Assembly (NCBI GenBank): GCA_020403265.1
Contig: JADBXZ010000018.1
Coordinates: 37,258 to 101,257 of the forward strand
Length of the DNA stretch: 64,000 nucleotides
Direction of reading: 5' to 3'
DNA from: Bacteroidota bacterium
GTDB taxonomy: Bacteria > Bacteroidota > Bacteroidia > B-17B0 > Aurantibacillaceae
Position 1 is the stretch's first letter, and each line of letters opens with the position of its first letter. The notes beneath the pieces were generated by a model. That model had not been told where the DNA came from and did no database searches. It saw only the letters and a program-made list of their open reading frames with translations. A program made the position numbers and the translations under genes. Positions 57,169 to 63,906 of the stretch are shown one piece after another.

Positions 57169-57302
57169 CGCATAAAACGGTTTGCGTGCAGGCTCAGTAG
57201 CGATTTGAAACACTACTGTTTCTGCTTGCATAATGTAAATATAATGAAATAATGTTATTACTCCCTCGTCCGCCGCTATTGAGCTTGCACGCTGTTACCT
57301 TC
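57169..57302 (-). repeat. attC-like site 11 (mixed ends)
   Basis: Left end CCGCATAAAAC, right end GTTACCTTC. Arms GCGTGCAGGCTCAGTAGCG and CGCTATTGAGCTTGCACGC pair well. The left end matches GTTATGCGG of site 10; the right end matches GGAGGTAAC in front of site 12. Confidence 0.82.
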
Positions 57303-57680
57303 TAGTGCGCCCCACTTAGTTTGAACTATGTTGTCTACGAAGCAGGTCTGCCCGAAACAAAAGAACGGATGCTTGTTAGTTGCCTGTTCTAAAGTCTAGG
57401 CAGTTACGCGTCTACCGTAAAGTTTGTTTGGAACATAGTTTTTAGTTTTTTTCTGTGCGTTGGCGAATGCGGTTTGGAAAACCGCTTGTTCTATTACGTC
57501 TAGTGAGTTGGGGGAGGAGATTTTGCAAGCTTATAGTGCAACAACTAAAATCTTTGCCTTTGAAAATAAGTTGCAATATGTGCTTGCAAAATGTGGGGAG
57601 GCTTTCACATAGGTCAGCTTATGCAGTTTGGTTGTCTTAGCGGTTTAGTTGGTCTCTGCGGTTAGGTCTACCGTTTTTGC
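57303..57680. other. Non-coding stretch with hairpins between site 11 and the 21-bp repeats
   Basis: No convincing gene. It contains a short hairpin GCGGTTTGGAAAACCGC (about 57470) and the long one listed separately. Phrases such as CTAAAGTCTA and GTCTACCG recur here and at 62830-62860, at the other end of this 5.6-kb segment. Confidence 0.5.
57520..57592. repeat. Long inverted repeat (23-bp arms)
   Basis: ATTTTGCAAGCTTATAGTGC.. (57520-57542) pairs with ..ATATGTGCTTGCAAAAT (57570-57592), 20 of 23 positions, with a 27-base loop. Function unknown; no T-tract follows on the plus strand. Confidence 0.65.
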
Positions 57681-57932
57681 AGCGGTAAGTTTTGAAATGT
57701 TAGCGGCTAGTTCTGAAAAGTAAGCGGAGAGTTCTAAAATGTCAGTGGCTAGTTTTGAAATGTTAGCGGTGTTCACTAAAAAGTTAGCGGCAAGTTCTAA
57801 CTTGTAAGCGGTGAGTTCTGAAAAGTTAGCGGCTTGCTCTAAAATATTAGCGGTAAGTTTTGAAATGTTAGCGACGAGTTCTAAAATGTATGCGGCTTAC
57901 TATGAAATGTAAGCGGTTATTTCTACAAAGTT
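57681..57932. repeat. Twelve tandem 21-bp units; minus strand reads as heptads
   Basis: Degenerate units of AGCGGtaAGTTtTgAAAtGTT type, exactly 21 bases each. Units 1 and 9 are identical. On the minus strand they translate in one frame to heptads such as NISKLTA, YFSELAA and DILELSA with hydrophobic residues at positions 2 and 5, as in a coiled coil. Unit 11 has two stop codons and no ATG precedes, so an intact protein is not encoded. The frame stops at 57645. Confidence 0.85.
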
Positions 57933-58166
57933 TTTACAAAGGTGTAGCCAGTTATTTGTCAAAACTAACCAGTTGTAAAGTGTCTCCTGTTAAAGGCTGT
58001 TAAATGCTACTACTTAGCAACAGTTTTGCATTATAGTTTTCAAATAACAAAAAGATTATGCCACCTAAGTTTTAAATAATTATTCGAATTCTTTTTTTCC
58101 TTGTTTGTTTTCTTAAAGCAAAACAAAACATCGAACAAATAAATTAATATTTAAAAAATAGAAATA

Positions 58167-58985
58167 ATGGGAACTTATATAGAAACAGGTCATACAAAAA
58201 ACGTAGCAAACTTTGACCATTTAATAACATTCATACAATCATACGGTGCAAACTATTCACCGTCGAACACAAGTATAACTTTAGCAAACTTGCAAATGGC
58301 TTCAGCCAACGGACAAACTGCCTTAACGAATGTTAAGAATGAATTCAACAGTTGGAAAAATGCAACTAACAGCCGTGAGATTGCTTTTGAACCTTTAAAA
58401 GGATTAGCCACACAATTATTAAATACTTTAATTGCGATTGGTGCTAATGAACAAACAATAAAGGACTTCAAAACAATTAACGCTAAAGTTCAAGGTTCTA
58501 AATTAACTAAAGCAGATGCAGGAATAGCAGATGACTCATCAACCGCAAGGGCTGACGGCTCCAAATTAACAAAAGCAGATTCAGGAATAACCGATGAAAG
58601 CACTGCTAAGATGGCAATGCCAAGCAAAAAATCAATTTCGGCGTCACAACAAAGTTATGATAACTTAATTGATCATTACGATAAGTTAATTAAGCTATTG
58701 GCAAGTGTGCCGACTTATACGCCAACAGAAAACAGTTTAAAAGTAACAACATTAAACACCATGTTAACGAACTTGAAAGCTGCGAATACTTTAGCGTATA
58801 ACAAAGTAGTGAGTGTAAGTAATGCCAGAATTGCTCGAAACAAAGTGCTTTATGAAAATCCTGATGCTTTAGTAACATTGGCGAAATTAGTAAAGGCTTA
58901 TATTAAAGGTAAGTTTGGCGCTAAAAGCCCTGAGTTTGCTCAAGTAAGTGCTTTAAAGTTTACAATGATTAAAGCAGGTAAATAA
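58167..58985 (+). CDS. Helical protein of unknown function with internal repeat
   Basis: 272 residues, no signal peptide, strongly helical. The only plus-strand gene within the array. The middle holds two copies of GSKLTKADxGIxD.. (about residues 110-150), 26 residues apart and conserved at DNA level too. The C-terminal half is basic. I do not recognise a domain. An AT-rich leader of about 230 bases separates it from the 21-bp repeats, and a terminator follows. Confidence 0.75.
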   Translation: MGTYIETGHTKNVANFDHLITFIQSYGANYSPSNTSITLANLQMASANGQTALTNVKNEFNSWKNATNSREIAFEPLKGLATQLLNTLIAIGANEQTIKDFKTINAKVQGSKLTKADAGIADDSSTARADGSKLTKADSGITDESTAKMAMPSKKSISASQQSYDNLIDHYDKLIKLLASVPTYTPTENSLKVTTLNTMLTNLKAANTLAYNKVVSVSNARIARNKVLYENPDALVTLAKLVKAYIKGKFGAKSPEFAQVSALKFTMIKAGK

Positions 58986-59012
58986 TCGAAAGATTATAGT
59001 TTCTTCTAAATT

Positions 59013-59045
59013 AAAAATCCGACTTCAAGTGAGATCGGATTTTTT
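59013..59045 (+). terminator. Intrinsic terminator after the 58167 gene
   Basis: AAAAATCCGA and TCGGATTTTT form a 10-bp stem with a 12-base loop and T-tract, 28 bases after the stop. Confidence 0.85.
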
Positions 59046-59065
59046 GTTGTTAGAATTTAGTCGTT

Positions 59066-59353
59066 TTATCTAATTCTATTTCTGAAAGCTTTGATATAAT
59101 GCTCTTTTAATAAGTGCTCAATATCAGATTCTAAATAGTAAATTTTGTTGCCAACTTGAGAGAAAGAAATTTTCCCTTCATCACGCCAAGTTTGAGCTGT
59201 TCTTTTTGAGATTTGTAGTTTCTTTAAAAAGTCATTGTTGTTAATGTACTTTTCACTTGTTGGCGAAACTAATTGTTTTACATGTTTGTCTAGGCTATCA
59301 ATTCTTGTGATTAAGTTTTGATAAGCATCTTGTGATAAGATTACGATTTCCAT
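59066..59353 (-). CDS. Helix-turn-helix protein, excisionase/MerR-like
   Basis: 95 residues. The C-terminal half has the HTH_17-type pattern FLKKLQISKRTAQTWRDEGK followed by the wing YYLESDIEHLLKEH. Such proteins occur on Bacteroidota mobile elements and as small regulators. It lies downstream of the Fic gene by 127 bases and converges on the 58167 gene. DNA binding is well supported, the target is not known. Confidence 0.85.
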   Translation of the reverse strand: MEIVILSQDAYQNLITRIDSLDKHVKQLVSPTSEKYINNNDFLKKLQISKRTAQTWRDEGKISFSQVGNKIYYLESDIEHLLKEHYIKAFRNRIR

Positions 59354-59479
59354 TTGTTTTGTAATTTAAAGGTTAATAATTAATTATCGCCTTTAAATTA
59401 CAAGCATGGTTTTAATTAAGGTATTATAGAGATTCGATTGCGTTGGTTTGCATTACTATGCTTTGTGTAAAATCAGTGT

Positions 59480-60268
59480 TTATTTTTGATTTAAAGAATT
59501 AGGTAACATTAATAAAAAAGCTAGGGATTTACTGTAATCTAATTGCTCATAAAACATACCTAACCGATTTAAATTCTTGTAATAATCATTTACATTATTA
59601 TAGTAATTTAATTCACTTTGCATAAACCATGCTTTTTTACCCAATTTCTGAGCAACAAACCACTTTTCTAACAATCTTCCCGCTCGTCCATTTCCATCTT
59701 CAAAAGGATGAATGTTTACGAATACAATATGTATAAATGATGCAAAATAAAAAATTTCTTCTATTGAAAGTGACTCTTTTTTTAATTGCTCGATATCTTG
59801 CCATAATAAATCCATTAGATTTTGTACTTCATGTACAAGCGCAGCTTCATATTGAATTCTACCAGTTTTATGCTCCATTACTACCATATTTCCTGTACGG
59901 TAAATGCCTTGTTTTATTTCTGGTAATAAATGAGCTGAAAGCAAAGAATGGGCTTTTAAAAAAGAATTAGAAGTTAGTTCATTTTCTTGTGCAAAGATGT
60001 AGGCTTTATATAAATCATTAGGTTTCTCAACCAAGTTAGGTTGGTACTCAATGTTAAGCATTTTATGTTTTATATAACTATCAACTTCCATTTGTTCACC
60101 TTCAATACGAGATGATGCAATGGCTGATACCGAAGTGTAAAAATTGAATGTTTCAGTTGATATTTCTGCATCTTTAAGAATATCAAAGTCTGATTTCAAA
60201 TTACTAGAAACTAGCTTTAAGTATTCTTCAATTAATCCTGTAGATATTATTTTTAGATTTATTTTCAT
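59480..60268 (-). CDS. Fic-domain protein (AMP-transferase family) with N-terminal inhibitory motif
   Basis: 262 residues. The active-site loop HPFEDGNGRAGR at 187-198 is complete. An N-terminal inhibitory helix motif S52-xxx-E56-G57 (in SSRIEGE) marks it as a class II Fic protein, self-inhibited by the Glu. Fic enzymes transfer AMP to Ser/Thr/Tyr of target proteins. It may be a regulator or toxin-like component next to restriction genes; no separate antitoxin gene is required in this class. Confidence 0.93.
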   Translation of the reverse strand: MKINLKIISTGLIEEYLKLVSSNLKSDFDILKDAEISTETFNFYTSVSAIASSRIEGEQMEVDSYIKHKMLNIEYQPNLVEKPNDLYKAYIFAQENELTSNSFLKAHSLLSAHLLPEIKQGIYRTGNMVVMEHKTGRIQYEAALVHEVQNLMDLLWQDIEQLKKESLSIEEIFYFASFIHIVFVNIHPFEDGNGRAGRLLEKWFVAQKLGKKAWFMQSELNYYNNVNDYYKNLNRLGMFYEQLDYSKSLAFLLMLPNSLNQK

Positions 60269-60339
60269 TTATGGTTGTACACAAAAAATGGTATAAGCAA
60301 ATATAATTTATTAGTTTTTATATAGTTTGATATTTTAGG

Positions 60340-60543
60340 TTATGAATTATTGTCTTCAATTATATAAGATTCAGTCCAACCTACAGCTTCATTTACGCCT
60401 TTACAAAAAGCGAGTTTTTCTTCTAAAGTCTTAAAATTGTAGATTTTTTTATTGATTTCTTCTTCGTCAAACGTAAGAGTTTTACCATCTAAAAATTTTG
60501 ATATTTCTTCTTTACCGAAAATAATTTTTACAGAATGATTCAT
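60340..60543 (-). CDS. Small acidic protein, unknown function
   Basis: 67 residues, ATG at 60543 overlapping the stop of the HNH gene by four bases, so probably translationally coupled. No motif recognised (contains KTLTFDEEEINKKIYNFKTL). Possibly an accessory to the endonuclease, by position only. Confidence 0.6.
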   Translation of the reverse strand: MNHSVKIIFGKEEISKFLDGKTLTFDEEEINKKIYNFKTLEEKLAFCKGVNEAVGWTESYIIEDNNS

Positions 60544-61307
60544 TTAATGAAAATATTTTTTTGATGATATTCTAGAAATTCTTTTGAAGGCAAAAATCTA
60601 TCAGGCAATATAATTTTATGATTTTCATATTTTTTAAAAAAATCATTTACAGCTTTTTCATTTGAATAATTATCGAAGTAATTGGATACTAATATTTTGT
60701 AATCAGATGTAACTGTAATAAAACCTTTATCAAATGCTTTGTCATGAATTGAATTTAGACAAAGACCGTTGTGAGGATTAGTTCTGTTTTCTTTATCCTT
60801 AGACCATGGTTTAATGTGGCTTGCAACAAGAAAATCGGGAATTGATAAGCCTGTAATACAACACTTTAAATTATATGATGATAAGATTGCGCTTCTGAAA
60901 AAATTCTGATTTACTCTTGCTTTAATTATTGTTTCTCTTTCTTTACCTTCTGGTAAATTTTTCAAATCAATTTCTTGGATTTCTTCTACTTGTTTGTTTT
61001 GAAAATTGGCAATCAGTTGTTCACTTTCAAATGCTAGTTTATTCCAATTTCCATTAAATTCGTTCCAAATATCTTCTTCTAACTTACTACCATTTACCAA
61101 GCCTGTTATTCCTAGTTTTTTTAACTCGGGATCAAGTCGTCCGAAATTTCCGACTTTCATATTCAATGCTGATGGACTACGACCGATAATATTTGCATAC
61201 TTGATAATAGTTGGATTTGTTTTACTACTGCTTTTGAAAGGAACTTTACAATACACATTGAAAGCAATAATCGTTTCTTCTCTTGTCCAGTTATTACTTT
61301 TTGCCAT
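60540..61307 (-). CDS. HNH endonuclease (restriction-type)
   Basis: 255 residues from the ATG at 61307; a TTG two codons upstream is possible. The N-terminal part (NNWTREETIIAFNVYCKVPF) is a conserved lead in such proteins. The C-terminal HNH_2-like nuclease is visible as CCITGLSIPDFLVASHIKPW, NGLCLNSIHDKAFDKGFI, with the first His in ASHIKPW and the Asn/His pair after. It probably is the restriction partner of the neighbouring methyltransferase, by position. Confidence 0.88.
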   Translation of the reverse strand: MAKSNNWTREETIIAFNVYCKVPFKSSSKTNPTIIKYANIIGRSPSALNMKVGNFGRLDPELKKLGITGLVNGSKLEEDIWNEFNGNWNKLAFESEQLIANFQNKQVEEIQEIDLKNLPEGKERETIIKARVNQNFFRSAILSSYNLKCCITGLSIPDFLVASHIKPWSKDKENRTNPHNGLCLNSIHDKAFDKGFITVTSDYKILVSNYFDNYSNEKAVNDFFKKYENHKIILPDRFLPSKEFLEYHQKNIFIK

Positions 61308-61503
61308 TATCAATTATTTCAAGATTAGGAACGGAATAATCAAACAAAATCTCATCCAATAACTTTTTAGTAAAATCAGAACTTCCTGACAATATTGTAC
61401 TAAAAATTTCAATTCTATCATCTACGCTTAATTCGTTCAGTTTTTCATCATCACGAAAAAAGCGCATAAAATCTTCTCTAGTTATTTTTTTATAGTCTGT
61501 CAT
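61294..61503 (-). CDS. Small protein between methyltransferase remnant and HNH gene
   Basis: 69 residues, acidic, helical (FMRFFRDDEKLNELSVDDRI). It overlaps the HNH start by 14 bases and starts 3 bases after the stop of the interrupted methyltransferase frame. No family recognised. Confidence 0.55.
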   Translation of the reverse strand: MTDYKKITREDFMRFFRDDEKLNELSVDDRIEIFSTILSGSSDFTKKLLDEILFDYSVPNLEIIDNGKK

Positions 61504-61506
61504 TTC

Positions 61507-62088
61507 TTAGGCCGCCAGCTGCGTTAGGGATTGAAGTGAAAATCCTTTTTGTGAGGAACGAACAAAAAGATTGTAACGAAAAGCCCGACCCGATAGGGAA
61601 ACGCCCAAAATATTGAAACCATCAGGAATATATGATTTGGTAGATTCTTTTGTAATGTCGCCAAACGGAGTTTCTCCAAAGTTTGCTTTATAAGTTTTTT
61701 GAGCTTCTTTATCCCATTCGCTTGTAAATACACATTTACCGCCAAGTTTTTGCATGGCAATTCTGAAACCACCGATACCGACAAATAAATCTATGAACTT
61801 AAATGTGTAATTATCGGGAGTAGGGAAAGGAACATTTTCAACTTCAAACAATAATTGCTGTATAGCTTCTTCGGCAACTTTAGAATATTTTTCTTCAGGA
61901 TATTTATATTCTACAAGTTCTTTAATGTATTGTTTCGCGGCTTTTTCGTAATGCTTTTTTACGCCGTTGTGATAATTATGTAAATAATGAGTAACAACAG
62001 CTTTTTTGTTATTCTCGGGCTCAACAATTCTTATTTTGAACTTTTTGCCGTCAATATCATCTATTGTTATTTTCTCTTTTAGTTTCAT
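61507..62088 (-). pseudogene. 5-methylcytosine DNA methyltransferase, truncated before the catalytic motif
   Basis: 193-residue frame. Residues 97-112 are motif I (FIDLFVGIGGFRIAM), TSEWDKEAQKTY is motif II and FGDITK motif III. Homology ends near residue 161 (DGFNIL), just before the PCQ motif IV; the rest (SLSGRAFRYNLF, KGFSLQSLTQ) is read from a dispersed repeat. Motifs IV to X and the target recognition domain are absent, so it cannot methylate. The start overlaps vsr by 32 bases. Confidence 0.88.
61521..61606. repeat. Dispersed palindromic repeat of Bacteroidota type
   Basis: Runs from GCGTTAGGGATTGAAG to GATAGGGAAACGCCC and contains TCCTTTTTGT..ACAAAAAGATTG as inner inverted arms. Its ends GCGTTAGGG and AGGGAAACGCC are partly complementary. 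I recall near-identical repeats from other Bacteroidota genomes, where they also give spurious C-termini of RAFRYNLF type, but this cannot be checked here. Its edge coincides with loss of methyltransferase homology. Confidence 0.7.
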
Positions 62089-62491
62089 TAATAGTTTCCT
62101 CTATTTTGGTTAAACAATATTGCAAATTTTTCTCTATCTCTTTTCCCCAGAAACGTAAAACTTTCCACTTTTCTTTTAACAATCGCTCATTCACTTCTTT
62201 GTCTCTTAATATGTTACGTTCGATCTTTTTAAGCCAAAACTCTTGATTACTCTTATGGTCATTTTTTCTGGTTTCCCAATCTTTGCCATGCCAAAATTCA
62301 CCATCTACAAAAATTGCAATCTTCCATTTTTTAAATGTCAAATCAGGCTTCCCAAAAACTTTTTTGTCATTTTTTCTATATCTATAACCTTTAGCCCACA
62401 AAGCTTTTGAAAGTAAAGTTTCAATTTTAGAATCTTTACTTTTTACGGCTTGCATGTTTTTTCGCCTTTGTTCTTTAGATAATTTATCCAT
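62057..62491 (-). CDS. vsr: Very short patch repair endonuclease
   Basis: 144 residues, close to the E. coli length. Nicks 5' of the T in T-G mismatches that arise by deamination of 5-methylcytosine. The family pattern RRKNMQAVKSKDSKIE, the metal-site region KPDLTFKKWKIAIFVDGEFWHG and KVLRFWGKEIEKN are all visible. It normally accompanies a cytosine methyltransferase; here the partner is broken while vsr is intact. Confidence 0.93.
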   Translation of the reverse strand: MDKLSKEQRRKNMQAVKSKDSKIETLLSKALWAKGYRYRKNDKKVFGKPDLTFKKWKIAIFVDGEFWHGKDWETRKNDHKSNQEFWLKKIERNILRDKEVNERLLKEKWKVLRFWGKEIEKNLQYCLTKIEETINETKRENNNR

Positions 62492-62907
62492 TAAACAAAT
62501 TTAATAAACCAAGTCGATTTTAGCTACGTGTAAAATTATAGCAAAACATCATACGTTTACGCTACAATTTGTAGCATTTTAAAAAATGCCGAACGCCTGT
62601 GGCGCGCCTTATGGTGCGTCTAGCACACGCGCACAAATTGTGCAAAGCACGCCTAATTGGGTGGGCAGGGATTTAGCTCTTTTGATTTTTGCAATTGCGC
62701 CGCTGTCTATGGAGGGCAAAAAGCAAATGTGCTAAATTAGCGATAGCCAAAACGGGTTTTTAAAACCCGCAAAAAGAGGAGGAAAGAAAAAAACTAAAAA
62801 CTGTTTCTAGTTTTCTAAAATGTTTCTTAGTTGCGTGCCCTAAAGTCTACCGAAAAGTTAATTGTCAGCCGTGAATTTGTCTATTGAAATTCTGTCCGGG
62901 CGCATTG
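62492..62907. other. Intergenic stretch without gene, several short palindromes
   Basis: No coding frame of note. Contains GCACAAATTGTGC (62631-62643), a perfect hairpin CGGGTTTTTAAAACCCG (62753-62769, possible weak terminator), a purine-rich stretch AAAAAGAGGAGGAAAG, and TTGCGTGCCCTAAAGTCTA (62832), similar to a sequence at 57380. Confidence 0.5.
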
Positions 62908-63083
62908 GAGGTAACGGTTGCAAGCTAAATTCCCGTTTGGGTTTTGAAACTTTGTCTACCGAAATGTTTAAATAAAGATAAATGTTTATTGGACTTTTGC
63001 AAAGCGAAAATTAACTAATTGTCTACCGCTTTTGCAAAAGCCGAAGCCGAATGCCCAAATGGGATTTAGGTTGGGTTACCTGT
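62908..63083 (-). repeat. attC-like site 12
   Basis: Left end GAGGTAAC, right end GTTACCTG. Arms AAGCTAAATTCCCGTTTGGG and CCCAAATGGGATTTAGGTTG pair. The inner block TTATTGGACTTTTGCAAAGC is shared with site 10. Confidence 0.85.
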
Positions 63084-63090
63084 AGTTTTA

Positions 63091-63813
63091 TTAATTCATT
63101 TTGTCTAACACTGCTAACATTTTTGTGAGTTGGTCAATACGCGTTTGTTTATAAGGATTCTCCCAACGGTCAATAAGAATAGGTAATAGTTCTCTATTGA
63201 TAGCAGTCTTTGCTAATGTTTTAAGATCTGCGTCTATTTTACCCTCTAGCACAAATTGGCCAAAACCAACTGAAATAATTGCATTGTCTTGTCCTAATAA
63301 ATATGTCCCGCCCATATTATTAGATGTGGAAGACATCATTTCTTTAAATTGTTTTTCATCAAATTCTTTTCCTTCTTCTTTTGCTTTTTGTTTAAAATGT
63401 TCCATCATTGTTTTCATCTGCTCCTTAATTTCAGGATTTTCAACTGAAGTCCTAGCTGATATATAGGAATGTATTTTTGCGGTGTCCAATTCGTTCAAAT
63501 TAAATTTAGGATATTCCCAACTTATAAAAAGATCTTCTAGAAATTTTAGTGGGCTTATACTTTTATTTGTAGAGCGCCATTGTCTAAACCCGTAGAACGC
63601 ATCTGAACCGTCGTCGCTTCCAAAAGGCCCAGATTCTTCTATGGGGCTCCAATAGAAATCGTCTATAAGAATTTCTTTTGCTTTTGGGTGAGCAGTTTCA
63701 CGGCTTAATTCGTAATTGTCCATTTGCGTATTGGATTTATTTTGTGTCTGTCCATTGCATGAGATTAATGAAACAGTTATTAATGAAATGATAAATATAG
63801 TTTGTCTCGTCAT
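63091..63813 (-). CDS. Cassette-borne lipoprotein, unknown function
   Basis: 240 residues with a lipobox (SLISC). The block DDFYWSPIEESGPFGSDDG and YGFRQWR is distinctive, followed by a charged helical middle (MMEHFKQKAKEEGKEFDEKQ). I do not recognise the family; immunity-protein-like behaviour is a speculation. Single gene of its cassette; the stop lies 8 bases from site 12. Confidence 0.7.
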   Translation of the reverse strand: MTRQTIFIISLITVSLISCNGQTQNKSNTQMDNYELSRETAHPKAKEILIDDFYWSPIEESGPFGSDDGSDAFYGFRQWRSTNKSISPLKFLEDLFISWEYPKFNLNELDTAKIHSYISARTSVENPEIKEQMKTMMEHFKQKAKEEGKEFDEKQFKEMMSSTSNNMGGTYLLGQDNAIISVGFGQFVLEGKIDADLKTLAKTAINRELLPILIDRWENPYKQTRIDQLTKMLAVLDKMN

Positions 63814-63820
63814 AAAATTA

Positions 63821-63906
63821 CAGGTAACGTTTTGCGGCTACTTACAGTTTTTTGCTATGTCAAGTTACACATTTGAGCGTTAACACGCAAAAAATTGCAA
63901 GTAGCA
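63821..63906 (-). repeat. attC-like site 13 (partial or decayed)
   Basis: Left end CAGGTAAC, matching GTTACCTGT of site 12 across the cassette. Arm GCGGCTACTTACAGTTTTTTGC pairs with GCAAAAAATTGCAAGTAGC, and the core block TTACACATTTGAGCGTTAAC is shared with site 4. No GTTACC- or GTTAGC-type right core is seen before the window end. Confidence 0.65.

Noticed and set aside
57455..57640. 61-residue plus-strand frame
   Set aside because: Lies across the long hairpin, has unusual composition and no recognisable motif.
57681..57932. CRISPR array
   Set aside because: Units are contiguous 21-mers with no spacers and no cas genes nearby.
59066..59353. Evidence for a conjugative or prophage element
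   Set aside because: An excisionase-like HTH alone is not enough; no integrase, relaxase or structural genes occur in the segment.
62575..62780. Replication origin or transfer origin
   Set aside because: Short palindromes and a purine run are present, but no iterons, DnaA boxes or relaxase/initiator gene.
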